DNA of 64,000 bases, from contig NZ_JNFD01000047.1 of the NCBI RefSeq assembly GCF_000756375.1, positions 62,001-126,000 on the forward strand, in the 5' to 3' direction. The number at the start of each line of letters is the position of its first letter. Positions within the stretch are counted from its first letter, which is position 1. The DNA is from Sphingopyxis sp. LC81. GTDB lineage: Bacteria; Pseudomonadota; Alphaproteobacteria; Sphingomonadales; Sphingomonadaceae. Positions 18,858 through 27,336 of this stretch are shown here, piece by piece. Both the position numbers and the translations under genes were made by a program. A model generated the notes under the pieces. The model searched no databases and was not told where the DNA came from. It saw only the letters and a list, made by a program, of their open reading frames with translations.

Positions 18858-19814
18858 CTAAACGCGCAATTCATCGATCAGTTCCCGCATGTCGCTTGGG
18901 AGTTCGCTGTCGAGCGCGATGGTGTTACCGGTCACCGGATGAATAAAGCCCAAATGGGCCGCGTGCAATGCCTGCCGCACGAAATTCCGCGCTTTCAGCA
19001 CCTCCGACAAAGGCTTTCTGACGCGTCCATAGACCGGGTCGCCGACCAGCGGATGGCCGATATGCGCCATGTGGACGCGCACCTGGTGGGTGCGTCCGGT
19101 TTCCAGCCGGCACTCGACCAGAGTCGCATTCTTCAGCGGCTCGATCGTCCGGTAATGGGTGATCGCATGCTTGCCGCGCCCTTCGGCGACGACCGCCATC
19201 TTCTTGCGGTTCGTCGTCGAGCGCCCGAGCGCTGCGTCGATCGTGCCGTTCGCCGGCATCGGCCGGCCGGTAGCGATCGCGAGGTAGCGGCGGTCGATGC
19301 TGTGCGCTGCAAATTGTTTCGCGAGGCCTTCGTGCGCCTTGTCGTGCTTCGCCGCGACGATCAGTCCGCTCGTATCCTTGTCGATGCGGTGGACGATCCC
19401 TGGCCGCGCGACGCCGCCAATCCCCGACAATTGCCCCGCACAATGGTGGAGCAAGGCGTTGACCATCGTCCCATCGAGATTGCCCGCGGCGGGATGGACG
19501 ACCATGCCCGCGGGCTTGTCGATGACGATCAGATGCTCGTCTTCGTAGGCGATGACCAGCCCCATATCCTGTGCGACATTATGCGCGGGCGTGGCGGCGG
19601 GCAGGCGGACCTCGATCGTCGCCGGCGCGGCAGCTTTTGCCGAGGGATCCCAAAGAATTTTGCCGTCGGCGCCAACGACGCGGCCGCCCTTGATCAGGCT
19701 CTTCAATCTCTCGCGCGACAGGCTGGGCAGCGCTTCGGCGAGCGCCCGGTCGAGCCGCAGCCCGGCCGCGCTATCGTCCAGCGCCACGGTCAAAATGTCG
19801 TCATCCCCCTGCAT
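18858..19814 (-). CDS. rluD: RluA-family rRNA pseudouridine synthase, RluD-like
   Basis: This enzyme isomerises uridines to pseudouridine in 23S rRNA. The 318-residue protein has an N-terminal S4-like RNA-binding domain (LDRALAEALPSLSRERLKSLI, about 20-40) and the catalytic motif HRIDKDTSGLIVAAK with its conserved Asp. It also has HLIVIDKPAGMVVHP and the C-terminal GRTHQVRVHMAHIGHPLVGD. The S4 domain and length fit RluD better than RluA or RluC. It lies directly upstream of rpoH on the same strand. Confidence 0.92.
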   Translation of the reverse strand: MQGDDDILTVALDDSAAGLRLDRALAEALPSLSRERLKSLIKGGRVVGADGKILWDPSAKAAAPATIEVRLPAATPAHNVAQDMGLVIAYEDEHLIVIDKPAGMVVHPAAGNLDGTMVNALLHHCAGQLSGIGGVARPGIVHRIDKDTSGLIVAAKHDKAHEGLAKQFAAHSIDRRYLAIATGRPMPANGTIDAALGRSTTNRKKMAVVAEGRGKHAITHYRTIEPLKNATLVECRLETGRTHQVRVHMAHIGHPLVGDPVYGRVRKPLSEVLKARNFVRQALHAAHLGFIHPVTGNTIALDSELPSDMRELIDELRV

Positions 19815-19875
19815 TGATGGGAATGTGGTTTTCGGGCGCCGAAATTCAAGGGTACGGGATCGTCCATATCCCCTT

Positions 19876-19947
19876 CGTCATGCCGGACTTGATCCGGCAT
19901 CCATTCGGCGGCGGCGGCATGGACCCCGGATGAAGTCCGGGGTGACG
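19876..19947. repeat. Intergenic palindromic repeat element
   Basis: The outer ends CGTCA and TGACG are complementary and enclose two 8-base-stem hairpins. These are ATGCCGGA/TCCGGCAT at 19880-19900 and ACCCCGGA/TCCGGGGT at 19923-19943, each with a five-base loop. The structure matches short palindromic intergenic repeats commonly seen in sphingomonad genomes. It sits in the divergent spacer between rluD and chpT. Confidence 0.75.
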
Positions 19948-20061
19948 ACGGAAAAGGATGGGGCGCTTCGGCGCATCGCGCTTGCCCTTAACGCCATGCC
20001 TGTCCTAGGAGCAGCCCATGCCGGAAATGTCCGGACACTGCGCTGGGGAGCCATTTCATCC

Positions 20062-20703
20062 ATGTCCGACGATCGCGTCGATTTCGCCTCGATGCTGGCC
20101 TCGCGCCTGTGTCACGACCTGCTGAGCCCCGTCGGCGCCTTCGCCAACGGCCTCGAACTGCTCGCCGACGAGAAAGACCCGGCGATGCGCGAGCGTTGCT
20201 TTGAGCTGCTCGAACAAAGCGCGCGGACCTCGGCGAACAAGCTCAAATTCTTCCGCCTCGCGTTCGGCTCGGCGGGCGGGTTCGGCGAGCTTGTCCCGGC
20301 GGACGAGGCGAAGTCGGCGATCCAGGGCATCATCGGCGACCGCGCGATCGACCTCAACTGGATGATCGGGACCGATCCGCTGCCCAAGCCCGCGGTAAAA
20401 ATCATCCTCAACCTGTCGCTTCTCCTCGTCGATGCACTGGTGCGCGGCGGACGGCTCGATGTCGGCTGCGAAAAGCAGGGAGAGGGCATCGAGATCGCGC
20501 TGCATGTCGAGGCCGAGCGCATTTTCCTCGATGCCGATGTCGAACGCATCCTTGCCGAAGGCGAGGGCGCCAGCCCGATGACCTCGCGCACCGCGCCCGC
20601 GGTGCTGGTGCAGGCGGTGGCGCGGCAGAATGACGGCACGGTGATGCTGGCGCGCGAAACGCCGACGTCGCTGCTGGTCGGCGCCGTTCTCCGCGGCCGC
20701 TAA
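20062..20703 (+). CDS. chpT: Histidine phosphotransferase ChpT
   Basis: ChpT relays phosphate from CckA to the cell-cycle regulators CtrA and CpdR. The 213-residue protein has a short helical-hairpin domain with the phosphoaccepting His at residue 18 in LASRLCHDLLSPVGA. A degenerate ATPase-like domain follows (KIILNLSLLLVDALVRGG) and lacks ATP-binding glycine boxes, as expected for ChpT. The frame is open far upstream through the repeat element; ATG 20062 gives the expected N-terminus MSDDRVDFAS. Its partner kinase CckA is encoded in this window at 35194. It is followed by the chemotaxis cluster after 117 bases. Confidence 0.9.
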   Translation: MSDDRVDFASMLASRLCHDLLSPVGAFANGLELLADEKDPAMRERCFELLEQSARTSANKLKFFRLAFGSAGGFGELVPADEAKSAIQGIIGDRAIDLNWMIGTDPLPKPAVKIILNLSLLLVDALVRGGRLDVGCEKQGEGIEIALHVEAERIFLDADVERILAEGEGASPMTSRTAPAVLVQAVARQNDGTVMLARETPTSLLVGAVLRGR

Positions 20704-20754
20704 TCCCCAACATTGTGTTGCGGCGCTGATTTTTCCCTTCGCCGCACGCACCAG

Positions 20755-20770
20755 TAAAACCCTCCTTAAC
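20755..20770 (+). promoter_or_regulatory. Candidate CtrA-type box upstream of cheA
   Basis: TAAA-N7-TTAAC differs at one base from the CtrA consensus TTAA-N7-TTAA(C) known from Caulobacter. It lies 51 bases before the preferred cheA ATG and overlaps the alternative upstream starts, which supports the later start. Chemotaxis and motility genes are common CtrA targets in this class. One half-site mismatch means it could be chance. Confidence 0.4.
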
Positions 20771-20820
20771 CATTGTGCGCCATGGTGGAGCCTCGATTTC
20801 TGGGGCGAACCGACACCTTC

Positions 20821-23211
20821 ATGGACGATCTGCTGAACGACTTTCTGGCCGAAACGGCGGAAATCCTTGCCGAAGCCGGCGGGGCCATTGTCGCGTGGGA
20901 GGCGGACCCCGCCGATCGGGCGCAGCTCGACGCGATTTTCCGGCTCGTCCACACGATCAAGGGCAGCTCGGGTTTTCTGGCCCTGCCGCGCGTTACCGCC
21001 TTGTCGCATGCGGCCGAGGATGCGCTCGATCAGGTACGGCGCGGCAACCGGCCGGCGAACGCCACGCTCGTCACCGGCGTGCTCGGCATTCTCGACCGGC
21101 TCGGCGATCTTTGCACGGCGCTGAGCCAGAATGGTATCGAGCCGGCCGGCGACGACCGCGATGTCATCGGCGCGCTCGCCGGTGACATTCCCGAAGATGC
21201 GCCGTTCGAGGTCGCGGGCGTTCCGCTCCGCCGCGACGATGATTTCAGCGCCGAACTGCAAAGCTGGCGCTCGATCCGCGTACCGTTGCCGTTGCTCGAC
21301 AGCGTGATGACCGGGGTCACCGACATCGTGCTGGCGCGCAACGAATTCGCGCGGATGCTCCGCGAATCGGGGGCCGACCTGTCGGTCATCGCCTCGTTCG
21401 ACCGTCTTTCCGACTCGATCGCCGGGATGCGCCAGTCGGTCAGCCAGATGCGCATGCAGCGGATCGACAAGCTCTTCGCCCCGCTGCCGCGCATCGTCCG
21501 CGATCTGGCCAAGGATATGGGCAAGAAAATCGCCTTCCAGACGAGCGGCGGCGAAGTCGAGCTCGATCGCGAGATGATGGAGAATATCCGCGACCCGCTG
21601 ATCCATATCGTCCGCAACGCGATCGATCATGGCATCGAGCCGCTCGAGGACCGTGTCGCGGCGGGCAAGGACATCACCGCGACGATCTCGGTCTCGGCGC
21701 GCCAGTCGGGCAATCAGATCGAAATCGAAGTGCGCGACGACGGCCGCGGGCTGTCGCCCGATGCCCTGACCGCGAAAGCGATCGCCTCGCGTCTCCTGAC
21801 CGCGACCGAGGCGCGCGCGCTGGCGCCAAAGGACAAGCTCGACCTGATCTTCCGTCCCGGCTTTTCGACAGCGGCGAAGATCACCGCGGTTTCCGGCCGC
21901 GGCGTCGGCATGGATATCGTCAAGGCGAATGTCGAAAAGATCGGCGGCATCGTCGAACTGCGTAATGAAGAAGGACGCGGGCTCGCGATCCTGCTCCGCG
22001 TGCCGATGACGCTGACGATCATTTCGGGGCTGATGGTCCGCGCGGCGGGGCAGTATTTCGCGATACCGCGCGGCGCGGTGCGCGAAATTCTGCTGGAAAA
22101 CGGCGATACGGTGCGCATCGACCAGCTCGGTGGCGGTGAACTCGCGACGGTGCGCGGCGAACAATTTCCGCTCCTTCGCCTCGAAAATATACTGGGCCGC
22201 GAGCGCGATGCGGCTGACGACGGTGACGACCGTGCGCTTGTGATCGTCCGTCCGGGGCAGGGGCAAAGCTATGCGCTGAGCGTCGCGGCGATCCACGACC
22301 ATGAGGAACTGGTGATCAAGCCCGCGGCGCCGATGATCATGGCGACCGGGCTCTACGCCGGCACGACGCTGCCCGACAACGGCCGCCCCGTCCTGTTGCT
22401 CGATGTCCAGGGCCTGCTGGCGACTTCGGCCATTGACGCCAGCGAAGCGGGCCGCAGCCAGGGCCGGATGGCCGAAGCCGAAGCCGAAGCCGCGGCGGCG
22501 CGCAACGCCGTGCAGTTGCTGCTGTTCCGCGACACGAACAGCCGCGTCCGCGGTGTCCGCCTGTCGGTCATCGAACGTGTCGAGGAAGTTCCTGCGTCGG
22601 CGCTGTTCGAAAGCGCGGGCCGCGTGCAGGCGCAGATCGGCGACGATATTTTCCCCGTCCATGCCGCGGCGCTGCCCGGCGGCGAGGGGACGCTGAAGCT
22701 CCTCCGTCTCTACGACGGCCGGTCGGTGCTCTGCTATCCGATCGCCGAGGTGATCGACATCGTCCGCTTGCCCGACGCCCTCCAGCCGTCGGCGGCGCCC
22801 GGCCTGATCGCGGGCGTCGTGCTCGTCGGCGGCGAGCCGGTCGAACTGATCGATCCCTTCTGGCTGATGGAACAATATGCCGCCGGCGCCCCCGCACCCG
22901 CGCTGCGTCAACCGCTCTGCCGCCTTGCCGACGACCATGACGGCTGGGGCGGCAATTTCCTCGCGCCGATCCTGCGCAATGCGGGCTACCGCGTCGTTCT
23001 GGGCGACGATCCGTCGGAGGAAACACCCGATGTCCTGCTCTGCCTCACCGAAGAAAACGAGCCTTTCGGACATGTCGACGGCGACGTACCGGTGATCCGC
23101 CTGCGCACCTCGATCGCGGCCGCCGGGCCCGAAGACGAAACCGTCTATCGTTATGACCGCCAGGCGCTGCTCGACGCGCTGCGCCGCCAGGTCGGGGGAG
23201 AGCGCGCATGA
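20821..23211 (+). CDS. cheA: Chemotaxis histidine kinase CheA with extra CheW-like and receiver-like C-terminal parts
   Basis: CheA phosphorylates CheY and CheB in response to chemoreceptors. The preferred start MDDLLNDFLAETAEIL (796 residues) opens directly into the HPt domain, with phospho-His at residue 44 in LVHTIKGSSG. Upstream alternatives are ATG 20782 and TTG 20773. The P2 docking domain is absent. The dimerisation domain (IRVPLPLLDSVMTGVTDIVLA) and ATPase domain (NAIDHGIE, DDGRGLSPDAL, GRGVGMDIVKANV) follow. A CheW domain comes next, then a second CheW-like region (about 550-690) and a C-terminal 90 residues resembling a receiver without a clear phosphoacceptor Asp. The stop overlaps cheW by four bases. 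Confidence 0.93.
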   Translation: MDDLLNDFLAETAEILAEAGGAIVAWEADPADRAQLDAIFRLVHTIKGSSGFLALPRVTALSHAAEDALDQVRRGNRPANATLVTGVLGILDRLGDLCTALSQNGIEPAGDDRDVIGALAGDIPEDAPFEVAGVPLRRDDDFSAELQSWRSIRVPLPLLDSVMTGVTDIVLARNEFARMLRESGADLSVIASFDRLSDSIAGMRQSVSQMRMQRIDKLFAPLPRIVRDLAKDMGKKIAFQTSGGEVELDREMMENIRDPLIHIVRNAIDHGIEPLEDRVAAGKDITATISVSARQSGNQIEIEVRDDGRGLSPDALTAKAIASRLLTATEARALAPKDKLDLIFRPGFSTAAKITAVSGRGVGMDIVKANVEKIGGIVELRNEEGRGLAILLRVPMTLTIISGLMVRAAGQYFAIPRGAVREILLENGDTVRIDQLGGGELATVRGEQFPLLRLENILGRERDAADDGDDRALVIVRPGQGQSYALSVAAIHDHEELVIKPAAPMIMATGLYAGTTLPDNGRPVLLLDVQGLLATSAIDASEAGRSQGRMAEAEAEAAAARNAVQLLLFRDTNSRVRGVRLSVIERVEEVPASALFESAGRVQAQIGDDIFPVHAAALPGGEGTLKLLRLYDGRSVLCYPIAEVIDIVRLPDALQPSAAPGLIAGVVLVGGEPVELIDPFWLMEQYAAGAPAPALRQPLCRLADDHDGWGGNFLAPILRNAGYRVVLGDDPSEETPDVLLCLTEENEPFGHVDGDVPVIRLRTSIAAAGPEDETVYRYDRQALLDALRRQVGGERA

Positions 23212-23645
23212 TGGACAAACTCTATCTGATCGCGCGCATCGCCGACACGCGCGTCGCGCTGCGCAGCCGCGCGATCAATTCGGTGGTCACCGTCGGCACG
23301 CCGGTAGAAGTGCCCGCCGCGCCGCCGCATGTCGCCGGGCTCTTTGCGCTGCGCAGCCGTGTCTTCACCCTCATCGACCCGCATGTCGTCATCGGACTGC
23401 CCGCGGTGCCGGTCGCGCCGGGACAGCGCGTGATCGTCGTCGACGTCGCCGAGCATGGTTATGCGCTGCTAGCCGACGAGATCGAGGATGTCTGTTTCAT
23501 CGACGCGCCCGAAACGCGCATCGCCGGAAAGCTGCTTCCCGGCTGGGCGCGGGTCGCCGACGCGATGATCGAACATCAGGGTAGTTCGCTGCTCGTTGTT
23601 GATCCATCCAACTTTATCACGCTGCCGGCCTTAAAAGCGGCATGA
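23208..23645 (+). CDS. cheW: Chemotaxis coupling protein CheW
   Basis: CheW links chemoreceptors to CheA. The 145-residue single-domain protein shows the beta-barrel coupling fold: LYLIARIADTRVALRSRAINSVV at the start, LFALRSRVFTLIDPHVVIGLP in place of the usual LR-G-xxxPVIDL motif, and HGYALLADEIEDVC. It starts within the cheA stop (ATGA), so translation is coupled. It is somewhat divergent from enteric CheW but typical for alphaproteobacteria. Confidence 0.88.
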   Translation: MMDKLYLIARIADTRVALRSRAINSVVTVGTPVEVPAAPPHVAGLFALRSRVFTLIDPHVVIGLPAVPVAPGQRVIVVDVAEHGYALLADEIEDVCFIDAPETRIAGKLLPGWARVADAMIEHQGSSLLVVDPSNFITLPALKAA

Positions 23646-23721
23646 ATTCGGTCGTCTATTAACGGGCTGCACACGCCTTCACCGTATACATGGCCAAATC
23701 CCGGGGGTCGGAGTTAACTGA

Positions 23722-24096
23722 ATGTCGAAATCTTGTCTGGTGGTCGATGACAGCAAAGTCATTCGCAAGGTCGCACGTCATATCCTTGAAAGCATGTCCT
23801 TCGCTGTCGAAGAGGCGGCCGACGGGCAGGAGGCGCTGACCTTCTGTCAAGCCAATCGTCCCGACGTCATCCTGCTCGACTGGAACATGCCGGTGATGAG
23901 CGGAATGGAGTTCCTCGGTGCCTTCAACGATCTCGACTATGGGCGCGAAGAACGCCCGCGCGTCGTTTTTTGCACGACCGAAAACAGCATCGACCATATC
24001 CGCGCCGCGATCGAAGCCGGAGCGGACGAATATGTGATGAAGCCGTTCGACCGCGAAACGCTCGAAGGAAAGCTGCAGCTCGTCGGCATTGCCTGA
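23722..24096 (+). CDS. cheY: Chemotaxis response regulator CheY
   Basis: This 124-residue single receiver domain is phosphorylated by CheA and acts on the flagellar motor switch or as a phosphate sink. Key residues are the acidic pair VVDD at 9-10, phosphoacceptor Asp53 in LLDWNMPVMSG, Thr86 in FCTTENS and Lys107 in VMKPFD. It is separated from cheW by 76 bases containing TTAAC half-sites, so it may have its own promoter. The next gene, cheB, follows after 10 bases. Confidence 0.93.
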   Translation: MSKSCLVVDDSKVIRKVARHILESMSFAVEEAADGQEALTFCQANRPDVILLDWNMPVMSGMEFLGAFNDLDYGREERPRVVFCTTENSIDHIRAAIEAGADEYVMKPFDRETLEGKLQLVGIA

Positions 24097-24106
24097 GGTT
24101 TTTTAG

Positions 24107-25219
24107 GTGGCCCGTCCACAACGCCTGATATCCGATCCCGAACCAACCGCCCGCACCGTGCGCGTGATGCTCGTCGACGACAGCCTCGTCGTTCGCAGCA
24201 TCCTCGAACGGATCGTCGATCAGCGGCCGGGGCTCAAGATCTGCGCTTCGGTGGCATCGGCGCATGACGCGCTCGAATATCTGGCGCGCGAACCCGTCGA
24301 TGTTGTCGTGCTCGATATCGAGATGCCCGGGATGAACGGCATCGACGCCTTGCCGCACATATTAGAGCGCGCCGAAAAGGCCCGCGTCCTCATCCTGTCG
24401 TCGAACTGCGTCGAAGGCGGTCCCGCCGCGATCGACGCGCTCGCGCTCGGCGCCAGCGACACGCTGGCCAAACCGGGGCGCGGCAGCTTTTCGGGGCGTT
24501 TCGCCGAGGTGCTGACCGAGCGGATCATGACGCTCGGCCATCAACGCGACTTCCCTGCAGCGGCCCCGGTCGCCGAGCGCCCGGCGCCGGCGCCCGCCGC
24601 CTTCGCGATCGACACCGACCAGCCAATCGACTGTATTGCGGTCGCGGCATCGACCGGCGGTATTCCCGCCTTCGCCAATTTCCTCGCGCACCTCGATCCC
24701 AGGATCAGCGCGCCGATCCTGCTCACCCAGCATCTGCCCGACGCCTTCATGGAATTTTACGCCAAGCAGATCGCGACGATGACGACGCGCCGCGTCCGCG
24801 TTGCCGAAGCCGGAATGGCCGTCGAGCGCGGCTGCATCTATCTTGCGCCGGGCGATGCGCATTTGCTCGTCGTCGCCAATGGGCGCCGCCGCGAAATCGC
24901 GCTCGATCACCGTGTCGTCGACAATGGCTGCTGCCCGTCGGCCGACCCGATGCTCGATTCGGTCGCCGAAATCTATGGCAAGGGCGGCGTAGCCGTGATC
25001 CTCAGCGGCATGGGGCGTGACGGCGTGATCGGCGCGGCGCGACTGAAAGAGGCCGGCGGCACGATTTTCGCGCAGGCGCCCGAAAGCTGCGTGATCTGGG
25101 GCATGCCGGGCGCCGTCGCCAAGGCGGGCATCGCCGCGGCGACGCTGAACCCCGACGCGATCGCGCTGATGCTCGGCGGCTTCCTGCAAGGCCGCGGGCC
25201 GGGGCGCCGCAAGCCATGA
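24107..25219 (+). CDS. cheB: Chemotaxis protein-glutamate methylesterase CheB
   Basis: CheB removes methyl groups from chemoreceptors. The 370-residue protein has an N-terminal receiver (VDDS at 23-26, phosphoacceptor Asp70 in VVVLDIEMPGMNG) and a C-terminal esterase domain. The catalytic triad is visible: Ser182 in AASTGGIPA, His209 in LTQHLPD and Asp305 in LSGMGRDG. Translation starts at GTG. An internal ATG at 24167 would cut into the receiver and is rejected. The stop overlaps the cheR start by four bases (ATGA). Confidence 0.95.
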   Translation: MARPQRLISDPEPTARTVRVMLVDDSLVVRSILERIVDQRPGLKICASVASAHDALEYLAREPVDVVVLDIEMPGMNGIDALPHILERAEKARVLILSSNCVEGGPAAIDALALGASDTLAKPGRGSFSGRFAEVLTERIMTLGHQRDFPAAAPVAERPAPAPAAFAIDTDQPIDCIAVAASTGGIPAFANFLAHLDPRISAPILLTQHLPDAFMEFYAKQIATMTTRRVRVAEAGMAVERGCIYLAPGDAHLLVVANGRRREIALDHRVVDNGCCPSADPMLDSVAEIYGKGGVAVILSGMGRDGVIGAARLKEAGGTIFAQAPESCVIWGMPGAVAKAGIAAATLNPDAIALMLGGFLQGRGPGRRKP

Positions 25220-26073
25220 TGGACGGAAGCGCCAGCGAATCGGCCTATCGCGTCCTGATGGGGGTGCTCGAATCGCGGACGGGGCAGACATTGTCGCCGA
25301 ACCGCATCTGGCGGATCGAAATGTCGCTGAAACCCGTGATGCAGCGCCACGGCATCGCCGATCTCGACGCGCTCGTTGCCGCGCTGGTGACCTCGAACAG
25401 CCGGCAACTGCTCGACGATACCGTCGATGCGATGCTCAACAACGAAACCTTTTTTTATCGCGAATATAGTGTGTTCGATGATCTTGCTGCCACTGCGCTT
25501 GAGCGGATTCGCGAGATCAACAAGCTGCGCCGCCGGCTGACCATCTGGCATTGTGGCGTGTCGACCGGCCAGGAAGCCTATTCGCTCGCAATGCTGATCG
25601 CCGAGCAAGGCGCGAAATGGGCGGGGTGGCAGGTCGATATCGTCGGCACCGACGTCAGCTATCATGCGATTTCGCGCGCGCGCGTCGGCCTTTACAGCCA
25701 GTTCGAAATCCAGCGCGGTCTGCCCGTGCAGCGCATGGTGCGCTGGTTCGACCAGACCGAGGGCGGCTGGCTCGCCAAGGCGGATCTGCGCCGTCGCGTC
25801 GATTTTTCGGTGCAGAATATGCTCACCGACCGGCCGCCGCTCGCGAGCCCCGCCGACCTGATTTTCTGCCGCAACCTGCTGCTCTATTTCTCGGCGCCGA
25901 TGCGCCAGAAAGCTTTTACGCGGCTGCGCGCGATGGCGGCGCCGCAAAGTTTCCTTGTGCTCGGCGCGGGCGAGACGGTGCTCGGCCAGACCGACCAGTT
26001 CGTCGCGAGCCCGCGCCTGCGCGGCCTTTACGAGCCCGCCGATCAGCAGGTGCGTCGCGCGGCGGCTGCCTGA
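25216..26073 (+). CDS. cheR: Chemotaxis methyltransferase CheR
   Basis: CheR methylates glutamates on chemoreceptors using S-adenosylmethionine. The 285-residue protein has the short N-terminal helical domain (YRVLMGVLESRTGQTLSP) and the methyltransferase core with IWHCGVSTGQEAYSLAML, the SAM-binding DIVGTDVSYHAISRAR and the late motif FCRNLLLYFS. Length and order are standard. It overlaps cheB by four bases and ends the che cluster. No chemoreceptor or flagellar genes lie within the window. Confidence 0.95.
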   Translation: MMDGSASESAYRVLMGVLESRTGQTLSPNRIWRIEMSLKPVMQRHGIADLDALVAALVTSNSRQLLDDTVDAMLNNETFFYREYSVFDDLAATALERIREINKLRRRLTIWHCGVSTGQEAYSLAMLIAEQGAKWAGWQVDIVGTDVSYHAISRARVGLYSQFEIQRGLPVQRMVRWFDQTEGGWLAKADLRRRVDFSVQNMLTDRPPLASPADLIFCRNLLLYFSAPMRQKAFTRLRAMAAPQSFLVLGAGETVLGQTDQFVASPRLRGLYEPADQQVRRAAAA

Positions 26074-26140
26074 CCTTGCTTTTTGCGCGCCAGTGGCGCA
26101 ATCGACGGCTTGGCAAGCACAGGACGGGTCCCCCGAGCGC

Positions 26141-26830
26141 ATGAGCGATTTTATCGAACGCTGGTCTCCCAACTTCGACGAGCGCGCGCTGCCCATCTCG
26201 ATGATCGTGCTGCATTATACCGGTATGAAGAGCGGCGCCGAAGCCATTGATTGGCTTGCCAATCCCGAATCCAGCGTGTCGGCGCACTATGTCGTCAGCG
26301 AGGACGGGCAGATCACTCAAATGGTGCCCGAGGAGAGGCGCGCCTGGCACGCGGGCAAGTCGCACTGGCGCGGCATCAGCGACATCAATTCGGCGAGCGT
26401 CGGGATCGAGATCGTCAATCCGGGGCATGAATGGGGCTATGTGCCCTTTCCCGACCCGCAGGTCGCCTCGGTCGTCCGCCTCGTCCATCAGATCAAGGAC
26501 CGGCATTCGGTCACGCGCGGCAATGTCATCGGCCATTCGGACATCGCCCCGACGCGCAAGCAGGATCCGGGCGAGCTGTTCCCGTGGGAGGAACTTGCGC
26601 GCCGCCGCCTCGCGCTGCCGCGCCCGACCAAGAAGCTCACCGATCCCTTGTGGACCGACGCGGGCTTCCTGCTCGCGCTTGAGCGCTTCGGTTACGATGT
26701 GACCGACGGGTTCGCGGCAACGGTGGCGTTCCAGCGCCGCTTTCGTCCCGAACTGATCGACGGCACGATCGACGGCGAATGCCGCGCGATCCTGCTCGCG
26801 CTGCTGCTTCCCCAGCCCGAAGGCAATTGA
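26141..26830 (+). CDS. N-acetylmuramoyl-L-alanine amidase (AmiD/AmpD-type)
   Basis: This is a zinc amidase that cleaves the muramyl-alanine bond in peptidoglycan fragments. The 229-residue protein starts MSDFIERWSPNFDERA. The PGRP/amidase_2 domain shows zinc ligands His25 (VLHYTGMK), His132 (IGHSDIAP) and Asp142 (KQDPG), and the catalytic Glu in SVGIEIVNPG. Residues about 165-225 form a peptidoglycan-binding-like domain (LLALERFGYDV ... VAFQRRFRP), an architecture seen in AmiD. No signal peptide is visible, so it may act on recycled cytoplasmic fragments as AmpD does. RNase P RNA follows. Confidence 0.88.
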   Translation: MSDFIERWSPNFDERALPISMIVLHYTGMKSGAEAIDWLANPESSVSAHYVVSEDGQITQMVPEERRAWHAGKSHWRGISDINSASVGIEIVNPGHEWGYVPFPDPQVASVVRLVHQIKDRHSVTRGNVIGHSDIAPTRKQDPGELFPWEELARRRLALPRPTKKLTDPLWTDAGFLLALERFGYDVTDGFAATVAFQRRFRPELIDGTIDGECRAILLALLLPQPEGN

Positions 26831-26857
26831 TTCCTCGTCAAAGCGTCCGATGAGGGC

Positions 26858-26863
26858 TATACT
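26858..26863 (+). promoter_or_regulatory. Probable -10 element of rnpB
   Basis: TATACT ends seven bases before the first nucleotide of the RNase P RNA, the expected distance for a -10 box. The -35 region is weak (TCGTCA-like at 17-base spacing). Confidence 0.55.
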
Positions 26864-26870
26864 TGCTCCC

Positions 26871-27257
26871 GCCAGAGGGTCGGGCGATCGCCGCTTTCGC
26901 AAGAATGGGGAGGAAAGTCCGGGCTCCACGGAAATCACGGTGCCGGATAACGTCCGGCGGATCGGGCTTCGGCCCGGTTCAGGGAAAGTGCCACAGAGAG
27001 CAGACCGCCAAAGGCTTCGGCCCGGCGAAAGGTGAAAGGGTGCGGTAAGAGCGCACCGCGCGGCTGGTAACAGGCGCGGCACGGCAAACCCCACCGGGAG
27101 CAAGGTCGAATAGGGACGGTACGGATTTATCCAGGGCTGATTCCGGCCCAGCCGTCCGGGTTGACTGCTTGAGCGTTCGGGTAACCGTCCGCCTAGAGGA
27201 ATGATCGCACAGTCCCCGCAAGGGGATGGACAGAACCCGGCTTATAGACCCTCTGGC
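26871..27257 (+). ncRNA. rnpB: RNase P RNA (type A)
   Basis: This is the catalytic RNA of RNase P, which removes tRNA 5' leaders. The ends form a perfect 10-base P1 helix (GCCAGAGGGT with ACCCTCTGGC). The universally conserved 5' core GAGGAAAGTCCGGGCT lies at 26910-26925. The 3' core (ACAGAACCCGGCTTATAG, near 27229-27246) supplies the other half of P4. The length of about 387 nt fits type A bacterial RNase P RNAs. The boundaries are those of P1 and could shift by a few bases. Confidence 0.96.
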
Positions 27258-27336
27258 ACCTCTCTCCCCAATACCCGGGCGGAACGCCCAAGCCTGGGCC
27301 GCGTTCTAGGCAGACGAGTTGGAAGGGAAGCGCATC

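Noticed and set aside
20056..23073. A 1005-codon open frame antisense to cheA
   Set aside because: Long antisense frames are expected opposite GC-rich genes with strong third-position bias. The translation is Arg/Asp-rich with no domain, while cheA on the other strand is complete.
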